Shown one piece after another: positions 1 to 8,889 of a stretch of 45,332 nt of DNA. The stretch spans positions 1-45,332 of the forward strand of contig CAAEDE010000027.1 of NCBI GenBank assembly GCA_900754525.1. The letters are read 5' to 3'. A model generated the notes under the pieces. That model did not search any database and had not been told where the DNA came from. It saw only the letters and a list, made by a program, of their open reading frames with translations. The translations under genes were made by a program, and so were the position numbers. The DNA is from an uncultured Collinsella sp. GTDB taxonomy: Bacteria > Actinomycetota > Coriobacteriia > Coriobacteriales > Coriobacteriaceae. Within the stretch, counting starts at the first letter, position 1; every line of letters begins with the position of its first letter.

Positions 1-81
1 CGTTTCAGTTCCAGATCGTTGTTTTCGCCCGCTGAGCTGGGCCTATGCCGGAATCTCTCCCACAGAAACCACCGAAGAGCC
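1..81 (+). mobile_element. Outer end of an insertion sequence (left window edge)
   Basis: These 81 bases are the exact reverse complement of 45249-45329. Reading rightward, frame 3 gives a short C-terminal tail (FQFQIVVFAR, then TGA at 33-35), 46 untranslated bases, and an edge whose outward sequence is GGCTCTTCGGTGG. Identity stops abruptly at 82, as expected for an element boundary. Terminal GGCTCTTC is what I remember for ISL3-family ends such as IS31831, so a truncated ISL3-like element is the best guess. The family assignment is from memory; the repeat itself is certain. Confidence 0.6.
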
Positions 82-114
82 GAATTTAGTCGATCGGGCA
101 GGTACCCCCTCTTG

Positions 115-313
115 CGACGTGCATTTTTGGGAGTATTCAGCATTGGCATGCCCTGAATGAGGCGCAGAACGACTGTTTTAAGTGCCGCCGGTGGCGTATT
201 TCGCCGTCGGCGGCACTTTTTATGCCGATCGGACGCAATATGCGCACCAAACGGGGCGCCGAGGACGGCGCGCGGCGCGCTTCGATGCTGAATACTCCCA
301 AAAATGTACGTCG
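115..313. repeat. Inverted repeat pair with 31-bp arms
   Basis: Arms 115-145 and 283-313 are reverse complements at 29 of 31 positions. The shared core reads CATTTTTGGGAGTATTCAGC on the plus strand of the left arm. The arms enclose the orphan terminator. They could be two copies of a dispersed repeat or the ends of a small element. Confidence 0.7.
180..221 (+). terminator. Rho-independent terminator without an upstream gene
   Basis: The arms AAGTGCCGCCG (180-190) and CGGCGGCACTT (208-218) pair perfectly and are followed by a T-run. No gene remains between it and the IS end at 81, which suggests loss of the gene it once served. Confidence 0.75.
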
Positions 314-402
314 GGACATGACCCACCTGAGCAAAAGCGCTCAAGTTCGGTGTTCGGGGACGCCAACCAGTCCGCAATACATGCAAGTCACATCTCCAGC
401 AA

Positions 403-500
403 CCGTTGAACGGGCAAAATCTACCGTTCACCCCGTGGTGGTTAGGTGAACGTTCACCTTTTGAGGTGCAATGGATTAGTATAGTGAACGTTCACCTAAA
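403..500 (+). promoter_or_regulatory. uxaCBA promoter with paired operators and upstream direct repeats
   Basis: Two palindromes with GTGAACGTTCAC cores are centred at 451/452 (perfect AGGTGAACGTTCACCT, 444-459) and 489/490. A weak promoter fits between them: TTCACC (453-458), 18-bp spacer, TAGTAT (477-482). The operators would therefore cover the -35 region and the start site. Upstream, CCGTTGAACGG (403-413) and ACCGTTCACC (from 423) repeat CCGTT 21 bp apart, an arrangement also present before the transporter and GH105 genes. Central CG palindromes are typical of LacI-family operators. The binding proteins are inferred, not shown. Confidence 0.7.
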
Positions 501-549
501 GGATAACGAGCGCGTCGTGCGCCCGCCTTGCCAGCAAAGGGGCTGTTTG

Positions 550-1977
550 ATGAAAAACTTTATGGACGATCAGGATTTCCTGCTGAGCACCAAGACCGGT
601 GAGGAGCTGTTCCACAACTTTGCCGAGGGCATGCCCATCGTCGACTACCACTGCCACATTTCCCCCAAGGAGATCTGGGAGGACAAGCGTTTCAAGAACA
701 TCACCGAGGTTTGGCTGGGCGGCGACCACTACAAGTGGCGCCTGATGCGTGCCAACGGCGTCGACGAGCGTTTTATCACTGGCGACGCCCCTGCTCGCGA
801 GAAGTTCCAAAAGTGGGCCGAGACCCTGGGTCGCTGCGTCGGCAACCCCGTCTTTGAGTGGAGCCACCTGGAGCTTAAGCGCTACTTTGGCTACGAGGGC
901 GTCCTCAACGGCAAGACTGCCCAGGAGGTTTGGGACCTTGCCAACGCCAAGCTCGCCGAGGCCAGTTTCACCTGCCGCAACCTGATCAAGCAGTCCAACG
1001 TCCGCATGATCTGCACCACCGACGACCCCGCCGACAGCTTTGAGTGGCACAAGAAGATTGCCGCCGATGACAGCTTTGACGTTCAGGTCGTTCCCGCCAT
1101 GCGTCCCGACGCCGCTCTGCGCATCGAGCGCGGCCAGGAGTTTGCCGACTACTGCAAGCACCTCTCCGAGGTTGCCGGCGTTGAGGTCAGCGACTTCGAG
1201 GGCATGAAGTCTGCCATCTCCAAGCGCTACGACGTTGCTCACGAGCTGGGCTGCCGCGCCTCCGACCACGCACTCGATTTCGTTATGTACGTCCCGGCTA
1301 CCGCCGATGAGATCGAGGCCATCTTTGCCAAGGGTCTGGCTGCCGAGCCGCTTACCGAGGAAGAGGTCCTCAAGTACAAGACCGCCTTTATGCAGTTTGT
1401 CGCCGGCGAGTATGTCCGCCTGGGCTGGGCCATGCAGCTGCACTTTGGCTGCAAGCGCGACAACAACCGCGCCATGTTTGCCAAGCTCGGCCCCGATACC
1501 GGTTATGACTGCATCTCCAACTACACGCCGTCCGACCAGCTCGCCGATTTCCTCAACTCCATCCAGGAGACCTGCGGCTTGCCCAAGACCATCCTGTACA
1601 GCTTGAACCCCATCGACAACACCATGATCGATACCGTGATGGGCTGTTTCCAGGAGGCTCCGACTGCCGGTAAGATCCAGAACGGTTCCGCCTGGTGGTT
1701 CAACGACAACGAGGTCGGTATGCGCGAGCAGCTCACGGCTCTGGCTAACGAGGGCGTGCTGGGCAACTTTGTGGGCATGCTTACCGACTCCCGCTCCTTC
1801 CTGTCCTACCCGCGTCACGAGTACTTCCGTCGCGTGCTGTGCGGCGTGATCGGCGAGTGGGTCGAGCAGGGCAAGTATCCGGCCGACATGGAGCTGCTGG
1901 GAGCCATCGTGCGCGACATCAGCTACAACAACGCGGTCCGTTACTTTGGCTTTGACCTGGATACCGTCGAGGCCTAA
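550..1977 (+). CDS. uxaC: Glucuronate/galacturonate isomerase UxaC
   Basis: Uronate isomerase, 475 aa, converting D-galacturonate to D-tagaturonate (or glucuronate to fructuronate) as the first cytoplasmic step of the isomerase pathway. The N-terminus carries the metal-site signature VDYHCHIS (H34, H36). Later landmarks are LGWAMQLHFGCKRDNN and SAWWFNDNEVGMREQL, both characteristic of this amidohydrolase-fold family, and length is normal. The frame stays open upstream to 406, but that part would cross the operator region. The ATG at 550 has AAAGGGG six bases before it and gives the family's usual N-terminus. First gene of uxaC-uxaB-uxaA, behind the paired palindromes. Confidence 0.95.
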   Translation: MKNFMDDQDFLLSTKTGEELFHNFAEGMPIVDYHCHISPKEIWEDKRFKNITEVWLGGDHYKWRLMRANGVDERFITGDAPAREKFQKWAETLGRCVGNPVFEWSHLELKRYFGYEGVLNGKTAQEVWDLANAKLAEASFTCRNLIKQSNVRMICTTDDPADSFEWHKKIAADDSFDVQVVPAMRPDAALRIERGQEFADYCKHLSEVAGVEVSDFEGMKSAISKRYDVAHELGCRASDHALDFVMYVPATADEIEAIFAKGLAAEPLTEEEVLKYKTAFMQFVAGEYVRLGWAMQLHFGCKRDNNRAMFAKLGPDTGYDCISNYTPSDQLADFLNSIQETCGLPKTILYSLNPIDNTMIDTVMGCFQEAPTAGKIQNGSAWWFNDNEVGMREQLTALANEGVLGNFVGMLTDSRSFLSYPRHEYFRRVLCGVIGEWVEQGKYPADMELLGAIVRDISYNNAVRYFGFDLDTVEA

Positions 1978-2001
1978 ACCCGCATCGAATCACACCGAAC
2001 T

Positions 2002-2037
2002 CGGGAGCGCCGTTGCCACACGCGGCGCCCCCGTTTT
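2002..2037 (+). terminator. Hairpin between uxaC and uxaB
   Basis: The arms CGGGAGCGCCG (2002-2012) and CGGCGCCCCCG (2023-2033) pair with one mismatch and are followed by TTTT. It could be a partial terminator that lowers uxaBA expression relative to uxaC, or a processing site. uxaB has no visible separate promoter. Confidence 0.5.
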
Positions 2038-2073
2038 GCCTGCACGCTAACAGCAATCTAAGGAGAGACATCG

Positions 2074-3588
2074 ATGGAGAACATCAGCTACGAGACGCTC
2101 GAGAAGATCGGCTACAAGGGCTACCTGCTGCCCAAGGACGCACCCGAGAAGGTTCTGCAATTTGGCGAGGGCAATTTCCTGCGCGCCTTCGTCGACCGCT
2201 TCTTTGACATGGGCAACGAGGCGACCGGCTGGAATGGCAAGGTTGTCATGGTGCAGCCCATCAGCGGTGCCTTTGGCTTTGCCGACGGTATCAATGCCCA
2301 GGACGACCTGTACACCGTGCTGGTGCGCGGCAAGGAGGACGGCAACACGGTCGACGAGTCCCGCGTGATCAGCGCTTGCAGCCGCTGCATCAACCCGTAC
2401 CGCGAGGACGACTACCGCGCCATGATGGAGGTCGCCGTCTCTGACGACCTGGAGATTATCGTCTCCAACACCACCGAGGCCGGTATCGCCTACGACCCGT
2501 CCTGCAAGGCCGACGACATGCCGCCCGCGAGCTTCCCCGCCAAGCTTGCCCAGGTGCTCCACACCCGCTGGGCTGCCGGCAAGCCGGGCGTCATCGTGCT
2601 CGCCTGCGAGCTCATCGATCACAACGGCGAGGAGCTGCTGCGCATCATGAACCAGTACGTGAGCGACTGGGGCTGGGAGGACGAGTTTGCGCAGTGGATG
2701 GCCAACGACTGCACCGTCTGCACCACGCTCGTCGACACTATCGTCCCCGGCCGCATCCGCGACCCCAAGGAGGCCGCTGCCGTGGCCGAGCGCCTGGGCT
2801 ACGAGGATCCCTTCCTGGCCGTGCGCGAGCCCTTCCAGATGTGGGGCATCCAGGGCGACGAGTCGCTTGCCGAGAAGCTTCCCTTCGTAAAGGCCGGCCT
2901 GCCGGGCGTCTTTGTGACCCCCGACGTCACCCCGTACAAGAAGCGCAAGGTCCGCATCCTCAACGGTGCCCATACCGCCTTTGTCCCGGGTTCCTGGGTT
3001 GCCGGCTTTGACATCGTGCGCGATTGCATGCACGACGAGACCGTCCGCGGCTTCATGAACACCATGCTCTACGACGAGGTCATCCCGACGCTTGCCGCCG
3101 ACCTGGATGTCGAGGACTGCAAGGCCTTTGCCGCCGCCGTCGAGAACCGCTTTGACAACCCGTTTATCGACCACGCGCTGCTCTCCATTTGCCTCAACTC
3201 CACGGCCAAGTGGCGCGCTCGCGATCTGCCCACGCTCAAGGACTATGTTGCCGAGACCGGCAGCCTTCCCAAGTGCCTGGCCACGAGCCTCGCTACGCTC
3301 ATCGCCTTCTACACGCAGGAGCTTGTGTCCCGCGAGGGCGATGGCCTGCACTTGCGCCGTGCCGACGGCACCGAGTACACCGCTCAGGACGATGCCTTCG
3401 TGCTCGACTTTTACGCCGCTCACGCTGGCGCCGATGATGTCGAGCTGGTGCATGACGTGCTCACCAACGAGCAGATGTGGGGCGAGGACCTTACGCAGAT
3501 CGCCGGTCTTGAGGAGTTCGTCGTCAGCACACTCGCCGTCGTGCGTGCCGAGGGCGCCAAGCAGGCCTTCGCCAACGCTCAGGCGTAA
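2074..3588 (+). CDS. uxaB: Tagaturonate reductase (altronate oxidoreductase) UxaB
   Basis: NADH-dependent reductase of the mannitol-dehydrogenase family, 504 aa, reducing D-tagaturonate to D-altronate. The N-terminal dinucleotide region contains QFGEGNFLRAFVDRFFD (about residues 29-45), typical of UxaB/UxuB-type enzymes. The C-terminal helical domain starts near the NGAHTAFVPGSWVAGFD segment, with the family lysine/asparagine/histidine region around KRKVRILNGAHT. AAGGAGAGA lies just before the ATG. The position between uxaC and uxaA supports tagaturonate rather than fructuronate as substrate, although dual use is possible. Confidence 0.93.
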   Translation: MENISYETLEKIGYKGYLLPKDAPEKVLQFGEGNFLRAFVDRFFDMGNEATGWNGKVVMVQPISGAFGFADGINAQDDLYTVLVRGKEDGNTVDESRVISACSRCINPYREDDYRAMMEVAVSDDLEIIVSNTTEAGIAYDPSCKADDMPPASFPAKLAQVLHTRWAAGKPGVIVLACELIDHNGEELLRIMNQYVSDWGWEDEFAQWMANDCTVCTTLVDTIVPGRIRDPKEAAAVAERLGYEDPFLAVREPFQMWGIQGDESLAEKLPFVKAGLPGVFVTPDVTPYKKRKVRILNGAHTAFVPGSWVAGFDIVRDCMHDETVRGFMNTMLYDEVIPTLAADLDVEDCKAFAAAVENRFDNPFIDHALLSICLNSTAKWRARDLPTLKDYVAETGSLPKCLATSLATLIAFYTQELVSREGDGLHLRRADGTEYTAQDDAFVLDFYAAHAGADDVELVHDVLTNEQMWGEDLTQIAGLEEFVVSTLAVVRAEGAKQAFANAQA

Positions 3589-3663
3589 ATTCCCGGTGCG
3601 GGCGCCAGACGGCTTGCCCGCGCCTCGACTTCTGCTCAACCTGTAGGGTTAGGACCATTTGTA

Positions 3664-5148
3664 ATGAACACTATCCAGATCAATCCGGCCGATAACGTGA
3701 TCGTCGCGCTGTCGCCGCTTGCCAAGGGTGCCGCCGTAACGGTTCCCGGCGCGGGTGAGGTCGTTGCCGTGGAGGATATCCCGCAGGGCCACAAGATGGC
3801 CGTGCGCTCCATTGCGGCTGGCGAGGACGTTATCAAATACGGTCTTCCTATCGGCCACGTGACGGAGGACATCCAGCCCGGCCAGTGGCTGCACACGCAT
3901 AACGTCAAGACCAACCTTTCGGGCGAGGTCGAGTACGCATACAACCCGACGCATCCGGTTGTTGAGCCGGTTGAGCCCGAGACCTTTATGGGCTTCCGTC
4001 GCGCCGACGGTCGCGCCGCCACGCGCAACGAGCTGTGGATTATCCCTACGGTCGGCTGCGTCAACGAGGTCGCGCGCGCCATGTGCGAGCAGGCTCAGGA
4101 TTTGGTCGAGGGTTCGCTGGAGGGCGTTTACTACTTCCCGCATCCCTTTGGCTGCTCCCAGACCGGCGCCGACCACGCCCAGACACGCCGTCTGCTGGTG
4201 GCGCTATCGCGTCACGCAAACGCTGCGGGCGTGCTGTTCCTGTCGCTCGGCTGCGAGAACTGCACGCATCAGCAGGTGCTCGACGAGCTGGGCGAGTACG
4301 ATCACGAGCGCGTTCGCTTCCTTACCTGCCAAGATGTTGCCGACGAGCAGGTCGAAGGCCACAAGATTCTGTCTGAGCTGGCCGACCTGGCCAAGCAGGC
4401 CAAGCGTGAGCCCATTCCAGCCTCCGAGCTGGTCATTGGCCTTAAGTGCGGTGGCTCTGACGGTCTTTCGGGCATTACCGCCAACCCCACGATCGGTCGC
4501 GTGAGCGATATGCTCGTCGCCCGCGGTGGCACGTCGGTGCTCACCGAGGTCCCCGAGATGTTTGGCGCCGAGAGCATTCTGCTCGATCGCTGCGAGGACG
4601 AGCAGGTGTTTAACGCCGCCTCCGACATGCTCAACGGCTTTAAGGATTACTTTATTAGCCATGGCGAGGTCGTCTACGAGAACCCGAGCCCCGGCAACAA
4701 GGATGGCGGCATCACCACGCTCGAGGACAAGAGCTGCGGCTGCGTGCAAAAGGGCGGCTCTGCCCCCATCGTCGACGTGCTGCCGTATGCCGGTCAGGCT
4801 ACCAAGCATGGCCTGAACATGCTGTGCGGTCCGGGCAACGACATGGTATCCACCACGGCCCTGACGGCTGCCGGCTGCCACGTGATCCTGTTCTCGACCG
4901 GCCGCGGCACGCCGTTTGGTGCGCCGGCGCCTACGCTCAAGGTGTTCACCAACCAGCGTCTGTGCGACCACAAGGCCAACTGGATGGACTTTAATGCCGG
5001 CGTGATTGCCACGGGTGAGCGCACGCTCGACGAGACTGCCCGCGACCTGTACCAGCTGGTGCTGGAGACGGCGAGCGGTAAGCTCACGAGTGCCGAGCGC
5101 CGTGGCTGTCACGAGATCAGTATCTGGAAGGACGGCGTCTGCCTGTAG
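3664..5148 (+). CDS. uxaA: Altronate dehydratase UxaA
   Basis: Dehydrates D-altronate to 2-keto-3-deoxy-D-gluconate. The 494-aa protein has the full-length architecture: an N-terminal SAF-like domain (about residues 1-95), then the catalytic region with HPFGCSQTGADH, a GCENCTHQQ segment, GLKCGGSDGLSGITANP and STGRGTPFG. Conserved cysteines in these segments fit the iron-dependent UxaA/GarD family. The start follows a weak TTAGGA site 75 bases after uxaB, so it is probably translated from the same mRNA. This completes galacturonate to KDG; the next enzymes (kdgK, eda) are encoded 21 kb away. Confidence 0.94.
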   Translation: MNTIQINPADNVIVALSPLAKGAAVTVPGAGEVVAVEDIPQGHKMAVRSIAAGEDVIKYGLPIGHVTEDIQPGQWLHTHNVKTNLSGEVEYAYNPTHPVVEPVEPETFMGFRRADGRAATRNELWIIPTVGCVNEVARAMCEQAQDLVEGSLEGVYYFPHPFGCSQTGADHAQTRRLLVALSRHANAAGVLFLSLGCENCTHQQVLDELGEYDHERVRFLTCQDVADEQVEGHKILSELADLAKQAKREPIPASELVIGLKCGGSDGLSGITANPTIGRVSDMLVARGGTSVLTEVPEMFGAESILLDRCEDEQVFNAASDMLNGFKDYFISHGEVVYENPSPGNKDGGITTLEDKSCGCVQKGGSAPIVDVLPYAGQATKHGLNMLCGPGNDMVSTTALTAAGCHVILFSTGRGTPFGAPAPTLKVFTNQRLCDHKANWMDFNAGVIATGERTLDETARDLYQLVLETASGKLTSAERRGCHEISIWKDGVCL

Positions 5149-5181
5149 TGGCAAACAAGTCCGTATAGGGCGCTATTGACC

Positions 5182-5218
5182 ATGGCCCCGTCGGGAGTGT
5201 TCCCGGCGGGGCCATGTT
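5182..5218 (+). terminator. Hairpin ending the uxaCBA transcript
   Basis: ATGGCCCCGTCGGGA pairs with TCCCGGCGGGGCCAT over 15 positions with one mismatch. The following bases are only moderately T-rich. It is the only terminator-like structure between uxaA and the transporter promoter. Confidence 0.55.
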
Positions 5219-5266
5219 GTCCCGTTCGTTCAAACGCGTTTTTCGGAGGCACGGGGGGCGAAACAA

Positions 5267-5440
5267 TAAACGTTCACCTAATTGCTCAAAATCTAAACCC
5301 ACTCAATGCCCCTGTAATCGAGATTGTTTTGAGCTATATGCCCGTTCAACGGCAAAAAACGACCGTTCAAGGATAATATACAAGTGAACGTTCACCTATC
5401 ATAAGCAATCGCGCATAATCTAGCTAAACGTTCACCCTGA
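5267..5440 (+). promoter_or_regulatory. Promoter/operator region of the uronide transporter
   Basis: Three palindrome-like sites: TAAACGTTCACCTA (5267-5280), GTGAACGTTCAC (5384-5395) and TAAACGTTCACCC (5425-5437). The last two are centred 40 bp apart. Between them a TTCACC (5391-5396), 17-bp spacer, CATAAT (5414-5419) promoter fits. CCGTTCAACGG (5342-5352) and ACCGTTCAA (from 5362) repeat CCGTT 21 bp apart, with nearly the same spacing to the first operator as at uxaC. The 365-bp gap between uxaA and this gene holds nothing else I can recognise except the hairpin at 5182. Confidence 0.68.
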
Positions 5441-5514
5441 ACGGCATGCAGACAGACGTCGGTATGGACTCCAATGTCTTGTTCCAAGACAATCGAGAAA
5501 AGAGAGGGAGCTCG

Positions 5515-7074
5515 ATGACTAACAAGATCGGTAAAAAGCGCAAGATCACATTCTGGACGCGCTTGGGCTTTGGTATGGGCGGCATGCTCAACTCCGGTGC
5601 CCTGACCTTTACGCACAGCTACATGGTGCTGTTCCTGTCCACGGAGTGCGGCCTGTCCGCAGGCGAGGCTGCGCTGATCAGCTCGTTCGCCATCTATCTC
5701 AACGCCATTCTGTGCCCGCTTATGGGCTTTGTGGCCGATAACTTCTACGCTACCAAGATCGGCCGTATCTTTGGCCGCCGCCGTTTCTGGATCTTGCTGG
5801 CAATCCCGATGATGGTCGCCGAGCCGCTCATCTTTGTGGCTACGCCGTTCGGTTTCCCGTACTACTTTGTGCTGTACCTGATCTACAACGTCGCGTATAC
5901 GTTCTGCACCGCCAACCTGTCGCCGCTTACCATCGAGATGACCGACGACTTCAAGGAGCGTACGTACCTCACCGGCTACAAGCACCTCTTTGGTAACGCC
6001 GCCGGCTTCCTGATGGCAGCACTCGTCGGCTTTGGCTTTGGCACCTTCGGCGAGACCAACCCGTTCAGCTACTTCATCATCGCTACGGTCAACGCTTCGG
6101 TCATGGCAATCTCGCTGCTGTGCGTGTACCTGTCCACGTGGGAGCACACCCCCGAGGAGGTGGCTCAGGAGAAGATCGAGAGCGTCGGCGAGGGTATCAA
6201 GAAGTTCTTCATCGACGTTATCTCCACCTTCCGCAACAAGTCCTTCCGCAAGGTCCTGTATGCACAGGTCTCCACGAAGCTCGCTGCTGCCTGCTGGTCT
6301 GCCTGCCTGTCCTTCTTCATCGTCTACTGCCTGCAGATTCCTAAGTCCTACGAGTCCGTGATGGAGATGCCTGGCAAGGTCGTCGCTATCGTCTGCACCG
6401 CCATCTGGGTCGCCCTCATGGCCAAGAAGGGCTTCCACAAGTCTTGGTACCTCGCAAATGTCGGTTGCGCTGCGTGCATCATCGCCTACAACTACTTCGC
6501 CTTTGGTCAGATCAACGGCACCTCCACGGTCGCCATCGCCATGATCGCCTACCCCGTCATCTTCGCCATCTGGAAGTTCTTCTACGTCGGCTTCCAGTAT
6601 CTGCCCGATGTCCTGCTCAACTACATCCCCGATGTCGATGAGCTCATCACCCTGCGTCGTCGCGAGGGCATCTACAGCTCCGCGCAACAGCTCTGCCAGC
6701 AGATCGCCCAGGCTATCGCCGTCAACGTATGGGCTATCGTCCTTGCTGCCTCCGGCTTCATTCAGACCGCCGGCAATAGCGACGCCGTGACCCAGCCCGC
6801 TACCGTGCCTCTGTATATCTGCGGCTACATGATCATCGGCTGCGCCGGCTTCTTCCTGCTTGCGGCCGTACTTGCCCGCGGCATCAAGATCGACAAGGAG
6901 CAGTGCGACGTCCTTTGCGACGAGATTCACCGAGTCAAGGAGGGTGGCAAGATGGCCGACGTCAAGCCCGAGGTCAAGGCGCTTTGCGAGGAGCTCTCCG
7001 GCTTTAAGTACGAGGACTGCTTTGCCCACAACAACGTTGGCTTCCAGGACGGTAGCGTAACTCCCGCCGAGTAA
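5515..7074 (+). CDS. GPH-family (glycoside-pentoside-hexuronide) cation symporter
   Basis: Membrane symporter, 519 aa, about 12 hydrophobic segments, probably importing uronides or small pectin oligomers with a cation. The family look comes from the N-terminal KITFWTRLGFGMGGMLNSG segment, the acidic/arginine loop GFVADNFYATKIGRIFGRRR between early helices, and the FKERTYLTGYKHLFGNAAGF motif. A charged C-terminal tail of about 60 residues follows the last helix. The ATG at 5515 has GAGAGGGAG before it; an in-frame ATG at 5446 would lie at the presumed transcript start. It sits between uxaCBA and the hydrolases with its own operators. The exact substrate cannot be read from sequence. Confidence 0.85.
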   Translation: MTNKIGKKRKITFWTRLGFGMGGMLNSGALTFTHSYMVLFLSTECGLSAGEAALISSFAIYLNAILCPLMGFVADNFYATKIGRIFGRRRFWILLAIPMMVAEPLIFVATPFGFPYYFVLYLIYNVAYTFCTANLSPLTIEMTDDFKERTYLTGYKHLFGNAAGFLMAALVGFGFGTFGETNPFSYFIIATVNASVMAISLLCVYLSTWEHTPEEVAQEKIESVGEGIKKFFIDVISTFRNKSFRKVLYAQVSTKLAAACWSACLSFFIVYCLQIPKSYESVMEMPGKVVAIVCTAIWVALMAKKGFHKSWYLANVGCAACIIAYNYFAFGQINGTSTVAIAMIAYPVIFAIWKFFYVGFQYLPDVLLNYIPDVDELITLRRREGIYSSAQQLCQQIAQAIAVNVWAIVLAASGFIQTAGNSDAVTQPATVPLYICGYMIIGCAGFFLLAAVLARGIKIDKEQCDVLCDEIHRVKEGGKMADVKPEVKALCEELSGFKYEDCFAHNNVGFQDGSVTPAE

Positions 7075-7098
7075 GGCCGACATATCGTCCAAATCACA

Positions 7099-7142
7099 GG
7101 GCCGTGCCACCGGAACTCCGCCGGCAGGCACGGCCCTTTTTC
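7099..7142 (+). terminator. Strong terminator after the transporter
   Basis: GGGCCGTGCC and GGCACGGCCC form a perfect stem around an 18-nt loop, followed by TTTTT. No palindromic operator follows it, so the hydrolase genes downstream depend on read-through or on an unrecognised promoter in 7143-7176. Confidence 0.85.
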
Positions 7143-7189
7143 AACAGCGTACAATTTGCCTTTAGAGCATCTTTTTGAGGGAGAAACCC

Positions 7190-8785
7190 ATGGAGACGAA
7201 CGTTATCTGGCGCAACGCGCGCGCGGCGGTTATCGAGCTTGACGACGGCGGTTACTTTACCTGCGCCGATACGTGGGAGATCTTTGTCAACGACGAGCCC
7301 GCTGGTACCACGAATACGGTCGAGACCTATGTCGACGGCCTGACCCCCGGCAAGCGTAACCTGGTTCGTTTTGTTTGTGGCGAGCGTGAGCTGAGCGTAG
7401 GTGTCACCACGCCGGCTGAGCCCTTTACTATCAACGTTCGCGACTGTGGCGCCAAGGGCGATGCCGAGCACGACGACACCACCAACATCCAGGCTGCCAT
7501 CATGGCCTGTCCCAAGGGCGGGCGCGTGCTGATCCCCGCCGGTAGTTATCGCATCAAGTCACTCTTCCTTAAGAGCAATATCAACATCGAGCTCGCCGAG
7601 GGAGCGGTGCTGCTGGCCCGCCACGATCGTGCCTCGCTTGCCTACATTCCGGGCACGGTCACGGGCAACGAGGGCGCCGGGTATGCCGGCACCGATATGC
7701 TGCCCCTGGGCCGCTGGGAGGGCGAGAGCTTCTCGACCTACTGCTCTACCTTTACGGGTCTGAGCGTGCACGACGTGTGCGTCTATGGTCGTGGTGCCAT
7801 CGACGGTCAGACCGATTTTGCCGAGGACAACTGGTGGAACAAGGACTTTAAGAACATCTTTCGTCCCGAGGAGGGCCGCGAGGTCGCCCGTCCACGCATG
7901 ATCTTCCTGTCCGAGTGCCAAAACGTGAGCCTTGCCGGCTTTACCGTGCGCAACAGCCCGGCGTGGAATATCCATCCCGTCCTGTGCGAGCATGTCGACG
8001 CGCTTTGCCTGTCGATCGAGGGTCCCAAGAACTCCCACAACACCGACGGTTTCGATCCCGAGAGCTGCGGCTTTGTCCGCATCCTTGGCTGCCAGTTCTC
8101 GGTGGGCGACGACTGCATCGCCATCAAGAGCGGCAAACTGGGCATTGAGCCCGAGCTTCGTCCCGCTACGCACGACGTGCTGATCTCTCACTGCTACATG
8201 CACGATGGTCACGGCGCCGTGGTCCTGGGTTCAGAGGCTGCCGGCGGCATCAAGGACCTTACCGTGAGCAAGTGCCTCTTTGAGCGCACCGACCGCGGCC
8301 TGCGCGTCAAGACCCGCCGCGGGCGCGGCAAGGATGCCGTCAACGAGGGCATTACCTTTGAGCACATTCGCATGGACGAGGTGCTCACGCCCTTCGTGGT
8401 CAACTCCTTCTACTTCTGTGACAAGGATGGCAAGACCGATTACGTGCAGTTTCGCGAGGCACTGCCCGTCGACGACCGTACGCCCGGCTTTGGTGCCACG
8501 ACGTTTTGCGATATCGAGGCCACCAACTGCCATGCTGCCGCGGCCTATATCACGGGTCTGCCCGAGAGCAAGGTGACACGTCTGACGTTCCAAGACGTTC
8601 ACGTTACCTTTGCCGACGATGCCGAGCCCTTTGTGCCGGCCATGGCCTGCGGCGTTGAGCCCATGGTGCGTCAGGGCATCATTGCGCAAAACGTCAAGGT
8701 GCTCGACCTGCAAAATGTGGTGATCGAGGGTCAGGACGGCGAGAAGCTGCAGCTCCAGAACGTCGACAAGGTTGTTCGTTCCTAA
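7190..8785 (+). CDS. Glycoside hydrolase family 28 (polygalacturonase-type), cytoplasmic
   Basis: Right-handed beta-helix pectinase, 531 aa, expected to release galacturonate from oligogalacturonides or from rhamnogalacturonan ends. An N-terminal beta-rich domain (about 1-85) precedes the helix, which opens with NVRDCGAKGDAEHDDTTNIQ. The GH28 catalytic signature is complete: NTDGF (D286), GDDC (D307, D308) and DGHGA (H341). There is no signal peptide, so it should act inside the cell, as exo-acting GH28 enzymes often do on imported oligomers. The ATG at 7190 follows GAGGGAG; the TTG at 7175 would include that site and is rejected. First of four hydrolase genes in a row. Confidence 0.92.
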   Translation: METNVIWRNARAAVIELDDGGYFTCADTWEIFVNDEPAGTTNTVETYVDGLTPGKRNLVRFVCGERELSVGVTTPAEPFTINVRDCGAKGDAEHDDTTNIQAAIMACPKGGRVLIPAGSYRIKSLFLKSNINIELAEGAVLLARHDRASLAYIPGTVTGNEGAGYAGTDMLPLGRWEGESFSTYCSTFTGLSVHDVCVYGRGAIDGQTDFAEDNWWNKDFKNIFRPEEGREVARPRMIFLSECQNVSLAGFTVRNSPAWNIHPVLCEHVDALCLSIEGPKNSHNTDGFDPESCGFVRILGCQFSVGDDCIAIKSGKLGIEPELRPATHDVLISHCYMHDGHGAVVLGSEAAGGIKDLTVSKCLFERTDRGLRVKTRRGRGKDAVNEGITFEHIRMDEVLTPFVVNSFYFCDKDGKTDYVQFREALPVDDRTPGFGATTFCDIEATNCHAAAAYITGLPESKVTRLTFQDVHVTFADDAEPFVPAMACGVEPMVRQGIIAQNVKVLDLQNVVIEGQDGEKLQLQNVDKVVRS

Positions 8786-8800
8786 CTCGGGTTGATGACC

Positions 8801-8838
8801 AGGGCTGCATTGTCGGATAAATCGGCAATGCAGCCCTT
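8801..8838 (+). terminator. Hairpin between GH28 and the esterase gene
   Basis: AGGGCTGCATTG (8801-8812) and CAATGCAGCCCTT (from 8826) form a 12-bp stem followed only by a short T stretch. It may be a weak terminator or an mRNA stabiliser within the hydrolase operon. Confidence 0.5.
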
Positions 8839-8889
8839 GTGCGATACGGCCGTGTGCGCTGCGCTACGCATCATGGTGAAAGGGAATAC

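Larger units (their letters stand above)
82..402. other. Gene-free stretch left of uxaC
   Basis: No convincing gene. It holds an imperfect 31-bp inverted repeat (115-145 and 283-313) and, between the arms, a strong plus-strand terminator (180-221) with no gene left in front of it. The short open frames here lack ribosome sites and family resemblance. It may be the tail of a gene removed when the left IS arrived. Confidence 0.5.

Noticed and set aside
406..549. N-terminal extension of UxaC from ATG 406
   Set aside because: It would translate through both operators and the presumed promoter, and homologues start at the MKNFM position.
496..1818. 440-codon open frame antisense to uxaC
   Set aside because: It lies wholly over a clear uxaC, has the low-complexity composition expected when GC-rich codons are read backwards, and has no ribosome site. 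The same applies to long antisense frames over uxaB, the transporter, ligA, the MATE gene, and the MFS/HAD genes.
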